Assembly (NCBI GenBank): GCA_045598705.1
Contig: JAZLMM010000020.1
Location: 1-39,012, forward strand
Direction of reading: 5' to 3'
DNA length: 39,012 bases
DNA from: Scatonaster sp045598705
GTDB lineage: Bacteria; Bacillota; Clostridia; Saccharofermentanales; Saccharofermentanaceae
The notes under the pieces were generated by a model that did no database searches, was not told where the DNA came from, and worked only from the letters and a program-made list of their open reading frames with translations. Positions 25,001 to 31,129 of the stretch are shown here, in pieces. The position numbers and the translations under genes were made by a program. Each line of letters starts with the position of its first letter. Positions within the stretch are counted from its first letter, which is position 1.

Positions 25001-25585
25001 ATCTGCGAAATCAGCATAGTCGATGAGCTCAATCTTCTGGATTTCATGGGATGTACGGAAACCATCGAAGAAATGGATAAACGGTACGCGGCCCTTGATT
25101 GTAGAAAGATGAGCAACTGCAGCCAAGTCAGCAACTTCCTGAACACTGTTGGAGCAGAGCATTGCAAAACCTGTCTGACGGCAGGACATAACGTCGGAGT
25201 GGTCACCGAAGATATTCAGTGCGTGAGCAGCCAGTGCTCTTGCAGATACGTGGAATACGCACGGCAGAAGTTCACCAGAGATCTTGTACATGTTCGGGAT
25301 CATGAGGAGCAAGCCCTGGGAAGCTGTGTAAGTTGTGGTCAGAGCACCTGTAGCCAGAGAACCGTGAACCGCACCAGCAGCACCTCCTTCAGACTGCATC
25401 TCGACGACATTTACTGTCTGTCCGAAGATGTTTTTCTTTCCCTGTTGAGCCCATTGGTCTGTGTAGTCAGCCATTGGGGAGGACGGTGTAATCGGGAAAA
25501 TACCAGCAACTTCCGTAAATGCATACGAGGAATAAGCCGCAGCGGTATTACCGTCCATGGTCATTTTTGTAAGTTCTCGTGCCAT
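22067..25585 (-). CDS. nifJ: Pyruvate:ferredoxin (flavodoxin) oxidoreductase
   Basis: A 1172-residue single-chain enzyme, the normal length. It converts pyruvate and CoA to acetyl-CoA, CO2 and reduced ferredoxin. In order: the pyrimidine-binding domain (TMDGNTAAAYSSYAFTEVA), the transketolase-type domain 2, the gamma domain (GGITISDLRFGKTPIRSTYL), two [4Fe-4S] motifs (CIQCNQCSLVCP and CLSCGVCVTVCPE), and the thiamine-pyrophosphate domain with SGACAGCGETPYAKLL, NATGCSSIWGG and GGDGWSYDIGYGGLDH. AAGGAG lies seven bases before the ATG. It has its own promoter and terminator. Its ferredoxin product is the substrate of the Rnf complex encoded 10 kb away. Codon choice is strongly biased, which suggests high expression. 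Confidence 0.97.
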   Translation of the reverse strand: MARELTKMTMDGNTAAAYSSYAFTEVAGIFPITPSSPMADYTDQWAQQGKKNIFGQTVNVVEMQSEGGAAGAVHGSLATGALTTTYTASQGLLLMIPNMYKISGELLPCVFHVSARALAAHALNIFGDHSDVMSCRQTGFAMLCSNSVQEVADLAAVAHLSTIKGRVPFIHFFDGFRTSHEIQKIELIDYADFADLVDYEALAEFRKNALSPNHPTLRGTAQNPDIYFQAREAANPFYLALPEIVEYYMDKINEIRGTNYKLFNFYGAADAERIIIAMGSVDETIEETVDYLTAKGEKVGLLKVHLYRPFAVEKFLAAIPASVKKIAVLDRTKEPGSFGEPLFLDVCAAYAGKADAPQIIAGRFGLGSKDTTPSHILAIYKELAKAEPKKQFTLAINDDVTNLSLTVDESIDVASADTISARFWGLGSDGTVGANKNSIKIIGDHTDMYAQAYFSYDSKKSGGITISDLRFGKTPIRSTYLIDKADFVACHNQSYVYKYDMLSALKPNGTFLLNTEWTKEEVDANLPGEMKRYMAKNNIKFYILDAVAKAKEIGMKPINTICQSAFFKLSGILPVDQAVEYMKKAAYKSYSKKGDDIVNMNYAAIEAGVDAVVEYPIPASWADAPDTEVAKKEVPAFISEIVEPMNAQKGDSLPVSAFKGREDGTFPQGTAAYEKRGTATDIPVWDATKCIQCNQCSLVCPHAAIRPFLLNEEEAAKATFPVADVKPKANEYKFRMQVSALDCLSCGVCVTVCPEKVQAIKMAPLKDNMVEADNWEYCVSLSHKENTLAKTTVKGSQMEQPLLEFSGACAGCGETPYAKLLTQLFGDRMQISNATGCSSIWGGSAPSMPYTTNYKGQGPAWANSLFEDNAEHGLGMYLGVKQLRNRVKSIVTELSEKTADEALKAAIAAWLENFEIGEKTREVSDNMAAALKAANASGEEKALIGNALSYEDYFAKRSQWIIGGDGWSYDIGYGGLDHVLASGEDVNVLVLDTEVYSNTGGQASKSTPQSAIAQFAAGGKAIKKKDLGMMAMSYGYVYVAQVAMGANSAQVLKAFAEAEAYNGPSLVICYAPCINHGIKGGLKGAQMREKAAVECGYWHLYRFNPTLKDEGKNPFTLDSKEPTGDFIGFLKDEVRYNSLYKKYPADVVDAMFEKTHQDAIERYESYKNKAGL

Positions 25586-25612
25586 ACACTTTCTCCTTTA
25601 TATAAAGATTTA

Positions 25613-25641
25613 ACTATAGTTTGTGGCGCAGCAATATGCAA
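25613..25641 (-). promoter_or_regulatory. Promoter of nifJ, overlapped by a dyad
   Basis: On the minus strand TTGCAT (25636-25641), a 17-base spacer and TATAGT (25613-25618). A dyad TATGC-N6-GCATA (25635-25650) covers the -35 box. Upstream, TTATAATAT is repeated in tandem (about 25662-25681), which could act as an AT-rich UP element. Confidence 0.8.
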
Positions 25642-25767
25642 ATGGGCATACGCCGAGCGCATATATTATAACATATTATAAAGAGAATGGTGCTTTTTCA
25701 TACGGAACATCTGAAAGATTTTGCAGTTTCTTGGCACAACCATCTATCAGATAGGTGTTCTGTTCAT

Positions 25768-25814
25768 ATATAAGAAAGACCACCGCCGCGGAGCACCTCT
25801 CCACTGCGGTGGTC
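25768..25814 (-). terminator. Rho-independent terminator of the lipoprotein gene
   Basis: GACCACCGC and GCGGTGGTC form a perfect 9-bp stem. On the minus strand TTTCTTAT follows. Confidence 0.88.
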
Positions 25815-25864
25815 TGATTTGTCTATTCTAGGTGAAGTTGAATCACCTGCACGAAATCACAGAA

Positions 25865-26308
25865 TTAAAGACCGAGATCCTTAACCATATCCTTCGCCTG
25901 GCTTGCCTGATCTTCACCCTCAGCCATAACAAATACGAGTGCTTTGTCGTTACGAGCGATGAGCATATAGTGTGAATCATCAGAAGCCTCAAACTTATTG
26001 CTAGAAGACTTTACGTCGATGCCTTCATCCTTGATTGCATCTTCGTCGCCGACGTAGTTTTCCTTGAAGAAATCAAATACTTCCTTTGCATCATCTGTGC
26101 TCTCAGCCATTGTGAAAGATGCTGTGATCGTGTCATCATCGTTGGAAGCAGAAATTGCATCACCTTCTCTGTCGCATGTCAAACCAATCTTCTCTGCAGC
26201 CTTCTGGAAATCATCAGCAGAAATCTTCTTGCTCTTCTTACAACCGGCGAGAGAGAAAACCATAACACCAGCCAATACTACTGCGGAAACTCTTTTTGCG
26301 ATTCTCAT
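25865..26308 (-). CDS. Small lipoprotein of unknown function
   Basis: A 147-residue protein with a clear lipoprotein signal: MRIAKRVSAVVLAGVMVFSL and then the lipobox SLAGC, with the lipidated Cys at about residue 22. The mature part is acidic and short, with ISADDFQKAAEKIGL, two-to-three strands, and ESTDDAKEVFDFFKEN. I recognise no family. The first in-frame start is a TTG at 26356, and ATG 26314 is closer, but AAGGAG lies seven bases before ATG 26308 and only one base before ATG 26314. It has its own extended -10 promoter and terminator, with an operator-like dyad between promoter and gene. It should sit on the outer face of the membrane. Confidence 0.82.
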   Translation of the reverse strand: MRIAKRVSAVVLAGVMVFSLAGCKKSKKISADDFQKAAEKIGLTCDREGDAISASNDDDTITASFTMAESTDDAKEVFDFFKENYVGDEDAIKDEGIDVKSSSNKFEASDDSHYMLIARNDKALVFVMAEGEDQASQAKDMVKDLGL

Positions 26309-26350
26309 AATCATTCTCCTTAAAATATTCTTGTTTTCTATTTTTGTACT

Positions 26351-26368
26351 AGACAAAACGTTTCGTCT
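26351..26368. promoter_or_regulatory. Near-perfect dyad downstream of the lipoprotein promoter
   Basis: AGACAAAACGTTTCGTCT is an 18-bp inverted repeat with one mismatch per arm and a central CG, the style of LacI-family operators. It lies about ten bases past the expected transcription start of the lipoprotein gene. Confidence 0.5.
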
Positions 26369-26383
26369 TGTTTAGTCGTGGAA

Positions 26384-26389
26384 ATTATA
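26384..26389 (-). promoter_or_regulatory. Extended -10 promoter of the lipoprotein gene
   Basis: TGGTATAAT on the minus strand gives a perfect -10 with the extended TG. The -35 at 17 bases is poor (GTGTTA). Confidence 0.7.
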
Positions 26390-26484
26390 CCACAGTTCTG
26401 CAAACATAACACTCTCTGCAAATCATAAAAGTACAATATACATGGAACTGTTTTGTTGTTCAAAATCACAATGCTTTTTGTATA

Positions 26485-26533
26485 ATATAGAAAAACAGCC
26501 GCTGATCCTGATTGACCATGAGCAGCGGCTGTT
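26485..26533 (-). terminator. Rho-independent terminator of gpmI
   Basis: AACAGCCGCTG (26494-26504) and CAGCGGCTGTT (26523-26533) form a perfect 11-bp stem. On the minus strand TTTCTATATT follows. It lies 32 bases past the gpmI stop. Confidence 0.93.
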
Positions 26534-26565
26534 TCATTGATTTTGTGTGAAAAAGATTGGAAGAA

Positions 26566-28194
26566 TTACTTCATCTTGATCATGGAAGACTCCCAGCAAT
26601 CCGGCTTCTCTACGCCAAGGAGATCTGCGATAGTCGCTGCGATATTTGCCAGACCGTAGTTGTCAGAATCAACTACTTCATACTTGTCTTTATTCTCAGT
26701 GTTGTCGTAGAAGATGCAAGGAACCTTGTTGAGTGTATGGCTGGTCTTAGCCTTGATTCGGCCGTCTTTGTCAGCCTTCGGTGTGCCATCCTTAGCCAAT
26801 TCGAACATCTCTTCTGCGTTACCATGGTCAGCGGTGATGATGGCCATGCCGCCAACTGCATCAATTGCCGGAAGAATTCTCTTCAGTGCGATATCAACAG
26901 ACTCTACACCAATCACTGCGGATTCAAATACACCCGTGTGACCAACCATATCGCCATTCGGGAAGTTCACACGCATGAATGGATACTTATTCTCAGAGAT
27001 GAGTTCAATCATCTTATCTGTGATCTCAGCGGACTTCATCCATGGACGCTGCTCGAAAGGTACGATATCAGACGGAATCTCGATATATTCTTCGAGTTCA
27101 TCGTTGAACTTGCTGGAACGGTTGCCATTGAAGAAGTATGTCACATGACCATATTTCTGCGTCTCCGAGATAGCAAGCTGAGCGATGCCCTCATTAGCCA
27201 GAAGCTCACCTAACGTGTTACGGATAACCGGCGGAGATACAAGGAACTTCTTCGGGATGTGAAGATCACCATCATACTCAAGCATACCTGCATAGTTGAC
27301 CTGTGGCACACGAACACGATCGAACTTGTCGAACTCTGCACCACTCTCGAAAGCAACAGTAAGTTCCTGAGCACGGTCACCACGGAAGTTAAAGAGAATG
27401 ACACTGTCACCGTCTTCAATTGTTCCAACCGGTGCACCATTCTCAGCGATGACGAATGCCGGAAGATCCTGGTCAATTACATTTGGAATCTCTTTTCTAA
27501 ATGTCTCGATTGCTTCCGTAGCGGTTGCGAACTGTCTGCCTTCGCCCAGGACGTGCGTCTTCCAACCTGCCTCAACCATGCCCCAGTTTGCTCCGTAACG
27601 ATCCATCGTAATATTCATACGTCCGCCACCTGAAGCAATACGATAGTCGTGTGCATCGTCAGAAAGTTCAGCGAGCTTTGCTTCCAACTGATCAACATAC
27701 TGCAACGCAGAAGTCTCACCTACATCACGGCCATCCAACAAGATGTGGATGCGCACCTTTGCAACACCCTCTTCTTTCGCCTCATCCAGCATAGCGAGGA
27801 GGTGATCGATGTGGGAGTGAACATTACCATCAGACAGAAGCCCTACAAAGTGAAGTGTTCCACCCTTCTTGGCATCTGCCACAAGAGACTGCCATACTTC
27901 GCTCTGATACATGGACTTACTTGCCAGAGATTCCGAGACAAGTTTTGCACCTTGGCTATATACCTGTCCTGCACCAATTGCATTGTGACCAACCTCAGAG
28001 TTACCCATGTCACCGTCAGATGGAAGTCCAACAGCTGTACCATGTGCCTTCAACTTCTGCATCGGATACTTCTTCATACAGTTATCCAAGATCGGCTTCT
28101 TGGCGTTGGTAACTGCATTACCGGTCTCGATTTCTTTGATGCCTACGCCATCCATAATAATCAGGACGACTGGACCTTTGTAAGATGTGCTCAT
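26566..28194 (-). CDS. gpmI: 2,3-bisphosphoglycerate-independent phosphoglycerate mutase
   Basis: A 542-residue two-metal enzyme of the alkaline phosphatase superfamily that interconverts 3- and 2-phosphoglycerate in glycolysis. VVLIIMDGVGI provides the first metal-binding Asp (D15). The phosphorylated serine is S66 in MGNSEVGHNAIGAGQV. DGRDVGETSALQYV, RYGANWGMVEAGW, FRGDRAQELT, MRVNFPNGDMVGHTG and ITADHGNAEEMF complete the active site. The longest frame begins at 28260, but ATG 28194 has AGGAG eight bases upstream and matches the usual length. A strong hairpin stands just upstream between VanW and this gene. Confidence 0.96.
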   Translation of the reverse strand: MSTSYKGPVVLIIMDGVGIKEIETGNAVTNAKKPILDNCMKKYPMQKLKAHGTAVGLPSDGDMGNSEVGHNAIGAGQVYSQGAKLVSESLASKSMYQSEVWQSLVADAKKGGTLHFVGLLSDGNVHSHIDHLLAMLDEAKEEGVAKVRIHILLDGRDVGETSALQYVDQLEAKLAELSDDAHDYRIASGGGRMNITMDRYGANWGMVEAGWKTHVLGEGRQFATATEAIETFRKEIPNVIDQDLPAFVIAENGAPVGTIEDGDSVILFNFRGDRAQELTVAFESGAEFDKFDRVRVPQVNYAGMLEYDGDLHIPKKFLVSPPVIRNTLGELLANEGIAQLAISETQKYGHVTYFFNGNRSSKFNDELEEYIEIPSDIVPFEQRPWMKSAEITDKMIELISENKYPFMRVNFPNGDMVGHTGVFESAVIGVESVDIALKRILPAIDAVGGMAIITADHGNAEEMFELAKDGTPKADKDGRIKAKTSHTLNKVPCIFYDNTENKDKYEVVDSDNYGLANIAATIADLLGVEKPDCWESSMIKMK

Positions 28195-28211
28195 AACGTT
28201 CTCTCCTTCTA

Positions 28212-28249
28212 TAAAAAGGGCACAACTCTGATTATGAAGACTTGTGCCC
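28212..28249 (-). terminator. Terminator or attenuator between the VanW gene and gpmI
   Basis: GGGCACAA (28218-28225) and TTGTGCCC (28242-28249) form a perfect 8-bp stem, followed on the minus strand by TTTTTAT. It ends the VanW unit, but it stands only about 20 bases before the gpmI start codon, and I find no gpmI promoter between the hairpin and the gene. Confidence 0.85.
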
Positions 28250-28305
28250 CTGATTAACATATTTGTTTCGCGAGGCTCCAGGAGGTTGCCAAGATGCCAA
28301 CGACA

Positions 28306-30033
28306 TTATGCCGGCTCGCCGCCGCCTTCGCCGCCGTTCGGGTTCTCAGGCTCCGGTACCGGTGTTGGTTCCGGTGTAGTCTCCGGTGGGTTCTCTGGCG
28401 GATTCTCCGGTGGATTCTCCGGTGGATTCTCCGGTGGGTTCTCTGGTGGGTTCTCTGGTTCCGGTGTCGGTGTCGGGACAGGTGTTGGTCCAGTTACCGT
28501 TCCGGTTGCAGCGTCCATCGGATATGTCTTTCCATCCGGGCCCAACGTACCCACATGAATCTCCTCATTGGTCATCGGGTAAGAACTTGAGAAGTACTCT
28601 TCACGCTTGACTTCGTTATCATTCTCATCGTACCACACTTTATAAGATACGCATTCATATCCTTTATGTGCTTCTTTGGTACCTTTTCTCGTACCGATAG
28701 GCAACGTTGGATCCGCTACATATACGGTACCCGTCGTTTCTGTCGTCTTCACTGTCTCACCAATCAGTTTGATATGAAGATTGTCCTCGATCGGACGTCC
28801 ATAAATGGCTACCATAACCACCTGATCTGCATATGTCGCATGGATAGCAATCGGATACTCCGAACTATTGGTGAACTGGAAGTTCGGGCTGGTCCACGTA
28901 ACCGTTGCATCGGTTCCTCGATCTACATAGGTGCTGGCGTAAGTATGTGGATGACGTTCATCTACCTGAAGGTCAGCTTTCGTCACGCTATGGTAGAGCA
29001 TGGTGTTCGCCTGACAGATACCTCCGCCGTACTCTGGCACATAGACACCACCAACGATTCCGTTTGCTTCCTTATATCCCTTTTCAGGTGTGCGCTCGCC
29101 AATATAGTCATTGAAGTTAAACTTCTCACCAGGTTGTAGAACCAGACCGTCAATCGCTTCGCAAATCAGTCGAATGTTTGTATTTCGGTTGGAGTTATCA
29201 TTCGTATCGGAAGATGTAGAAGAAACAAGTCCAAGATAATTCTTCAGGTAATCAGCAGAAGTTGTCGGTTCAATCGTCTGACAATCAACTGGAATCACGA
29301 CCTGATAATCCGCACGATCCACAGATGTCTTGAAATCCTCAATCGCCTTGTCAACATCTACTGTTCGGCCAGGTTCAGACTCTGAAATAATGAATTCGAG
29401 TTTCTCTTTATCGAAACCAGTTGCGTGGGCTTCAACCACCTCTTTCTGATATGGATCAAGCAAGGTATGGATAACAGAATCGCAACCTTCTGTTCCAAAT
29501 GTATAAGTAGAGGCAAAATCGATTGGTTTTGTCTGCAGCGCAGTAATCGTGTTATAACGATCCTTCAGGCCATCATCACCCTCCAAGGTGCTAGAACGAC
29601 CATATGCATACGCCTTATCAATCACTTCGTTAATATCGCATGAGACAGTCATGCCAGATGTATTCAGTGGAATCAATTCATCTTCAAGCTGAAATTTCAC
29701 ATCCAAAACGTCGTTGATCTGGACATTGGCCTTGTCCTGGAACATGGCCTTCACTTCTTCTAATGTCTTTCCAGACACGTCCTGACCATCAATGGTAATA
29801 CCCTTATAGAACGTATTCACATCAAGTTCTGCCTGAAGTTCTTCTGGTTCGTAGGAAATCTCACTGCCGTTCGCATCAATAACAACAATATCATTTCTAG
29901 CATCCAGCCACTTTCGAATCACAGTTGCGTATAAAATACCGCCAACTAGGCAGACCGCAAGTGCGCTAGACGCTCCGATGATGATACTCTTTCTGATCTT
30001 TTGTTGCTTCTTCTTTGATGCGTTTTTCTTCAT
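28306..30033 (-). CDS. VanW family protein with peptidoglycan-binding-like domains and Pro-rich tail
   Basis: A 575-residue envelope protein. The N-terminus is Lys-rich, then one membrane helix (about 19-42). Two PG_binding_4-like regions follow (FYKGITIDGQDVSGKTLEEV, and around FDKEKLEFIISESEPGRTVD). The VanW domain is clear: LQPGEKFNFNDYIGERTPEKGY, GGGICQANTMLYHSV and FTNSSEYPIAIHATY. The last 60 residues are a Pro/Glu-rich tail with six ENPP repeats and a Gly/Glu-rich end. VanW was named for vancomycin-resistance clusters, but most genomic copies are housekeeping and their reaction is unknown. The longest frame uses GTG 30045; ATG 30033 with AGGTG nine bases upstream is preferred. Confidence 0.9.
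   Translation of the reverse strand: MKKNASKKKQQKIRKSIIIGASSALAVCLVGGILYATVIRKWLDARNDIVVIDANGSEISYEPEELQAELDVNTFYKGITIDGQDVSGKTLEEVKAMFQDKANVQINDVLDVKFQLEDELIPLNTSGMTVSCDINEVIDKAYAYGRSSTLEGDDGLKDRYNTITALQTKPIDFASTYTFGTEGCDSVIHTLLDPYQKEVVEAHATGFDKEKLEFIISESEPGRTVDVDKAIEDFKTSVDRADYQVVIPVDCQTIEPTTSADYLKNYLGLVSSTSSDTNDNSNRNTNIRLICEAIDGLVLQPGEKFNFNDYIGERTPEKGYKEANGIVGGVYVPEYGGGICQANTMLYHSVTKADLQVDERHPHTYASTYVDRGTDATVTWTSPNFQFTNSSEYPIAIHATYADQVVMVAIYGRPIEDNLHIKLIGETVKTTETTGTVYVADPTLPIGTRKGTKEAHKGYECVSYKVWYDENDNEVKREEYFSSSYPMTNEEIHVGTLGPDGKTYPMDAATGTVTGPTPVPTPTPEPENPPENPPENPPENPPENPPENPPETTPEPTPVPEPENPNGGEGGGEPA
28385..28456 (-). repeat. Six tandem 12-bp repeats encoding ENPP
   Basis: Six head-to-tail 12-mers of the form GGYGGRTTCTCY on the plus strand, read on the other strand as Glu-Asn-Pro-Pro in the VanW tail. 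Copies differ at three third-codon-type positions, so the protein repeat is kept while the DNA drifts. Confidence 0.92.
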
Positions 30034-30078
30034 ACCAAGAGACACCTCGACCTATTTTCTATATACCTAATAAAGATT

Positions 30079-30107
30079 ACTATATGATGACATCGCTTTC
30101 AAGACAA
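30079..30107 (-). promoter_or_regulatory. Promoter of the VanW gene
   Basis: On the minus strand TTGTCT (30102-30107), a 17-base spacer and TATAGT (30079-30084), about 45 bases before the start codon. Confidence 0.75.
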
Positions 30108-30192
30108 AACACGTTCATATTTAATTACAAAATCCGTTCCGTTTTGCGACTGTTTTTTGGACACTCTTCATCCACAAATTTTGATAAACATT

Positions 30193-30220
30193 TTGAGTCA
30201 GAACAAAATCATGATACTAT
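30193..30220 (+). promoter_or_regulatory. Promoter of the HAD hydrolase gene
   Basis: TTGAGT (30193-30198), a 16-base spacer and TACTAT (30215-30220) with TGA before it (extended -10), about 63 bases before the ATG. Confidence 0.7.
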
Positions 30221-30283
30221 GGACACGGATAAAGCCTGTACTTTCATTGAAGAGAACCATTTTCAGGAAGGATGCAATTAAAG

Positions 30284-31078
30284 ATGGAACGTCTGATTGT
30301 TTGCGACATAGATAATACCCTGCTTCCCGCAGGTGGGTGCATCTCCGAAGAGACGCTCAAAATGTTACGCGAATTGGATAACGAAACCGGTTTCTCTATT
30401 GCCACAGGAAGATCTTTCCACGTGGTTAGAAAATTTGTAGAAGATCTTCATCTTTCTCTACCAATCATCACCAGTAATGGTGCACAAGTTTATGACTACC
30501 AGAAAGAGCAATCCATCTATGAATGCTGTTTAGACCCAAATACCGTCCATTTCATAATTGCCCGCCTTCTTCGGGAAAGCTACGACTTTGTCGCATACGC
30601 AGATGCAGGGATCTACTTCCGTCCTGAAAGCAATCACTTGGCATTTTTTCAGAACTATAATCGTTCTGTTCGAGAGGCGATTCGTGCCCCTATGCTACCG
30701 ATTCTGAAGGACAACTACAGCCTGTTGTCAAAGCGGATTACTAAAATTCTGGTCTATGAACCAGAAGATTCGTTGACACAGGAGTTGCGCCAACTTCCTG
30801 AATTGGAGATCACCTCCTCGATGCCTCATGTGATCGATATCATGGCCAACGGTTCGACCAAAGGGCATGCTGTGATTGCCCTGGCCGCCCACCTGCATGT
30901 ATCAATCAATCAGGTCTACTGCTTCGGCGATAGTGACAATGATATCAGCATGTTCACTTGCGGTGCAGTGGGTATTGCCATGGGGAATGCCTCGGAAGAA
31001 GTGAAGTCCCGTGCTAGTTTAGTGACCCGCACATGCAAAGATGACGGAGTCGCCTGGGCAATCCGTCATCTCATTTGA
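30284..31078 (+). CDS. HAD-superfamily IIB (Cof-type) phosphatase
   Basis: A 264-residue cytoplasmic hydrolase. Motif 1 is IVCDIDNTLL with nucleophile D8 and acid D10. Motif 2 is in FSIATGRS. The Cof cap domain holds ITSNGAQVYDY. The motif 3 lysine is in STKGHAVIAL and motif 4 is FGDSDNDISMF. Such enzymes dephosphorylate sugar phosphates, nucleotides or flavin precursors; the substrate cannot be read from sequence. ATG 30284 is preferred over ATG 30272 because the AGGAAGG site abuts the latter and is correctly spaced (about 11 bases) for the former. It is a single gene converging on the phosphohexomutase. Confidence 0.9.
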   Translation: MERLIVCDIDNTLLPAGGCISEETLKMLRELDNETGFSIATGRSFHVVRKFVEDLHLSLPIITSNGAQVYDYQKEQSIYECCLDPNTVHFIIARLLRESYDFVAYADAGIYFRPESNHLAFFQNYNRSVREAIRAPMLPILKDNYSLLSKRITKILVYEPEDSLTQELRQLPELEITSSMPHVIDIMANGSTKGHAVIALAAHLHVSINQVYCFGDSDNDISMFTCGAVGIAMGNASEEVKSRASLVTRTCKDDGVAWAIRHLI

Positions 31079-31080
31079 TT
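31039..31080. terminator. Terminator-like hairpin inside the last codons of the HAD gene
   Basis: AGATGACGGA (31039-31048) and TCCGTCATCT (31062-31071) form a perfect 10-bp stem with a 13-base loop. It is followed by CATTTGATT on the plus strand and TTTGC on the minus strand. The stem is built from the final coding bases. It may serve both convergent genes. Confidence 0.5.
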
Positions 31081-31129
31081 CGATATTCAATTGTCTCACC
31101 GACCGTCGATCGGCATTTCTCCCCATCTA

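Noticed and set aside
22118..25681. Two very long plus-strand open frames (643 and 522 codons) opposite nifJ
   Set aside because: They are antisense shadows. The nifJ gene uses a narrow codon set that avoids Leu TTA/CTA and Ser TCA, so no stops arise on the other strand. The translations are Cys/Leu/Ser-rich and resemble no protein, and there are no ribosome-binding sites.
26481..26533. Plus-strand TATAAT right before the gpmI terminator hairpin, as a possible small-RNA promoter
   Set aside because: The T-rich tail of the minus-strand terminator gives this sequence by chance. The -35 is poor and the transcript would start within the hairpin.
28385..28456. CRISPR-like or regulatory repeat array
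   Set aside because: The units are 12 bp with no spacers and keep the reading frame of ENPP in the VanW protein.
28306..30033. Vancomycin-resistance gene cluster
   Set aside because: VanW-domain proteins are common housekeeping envelope proteins; no VanH, VanA-type ligase, VanX or VanRS gene is present.
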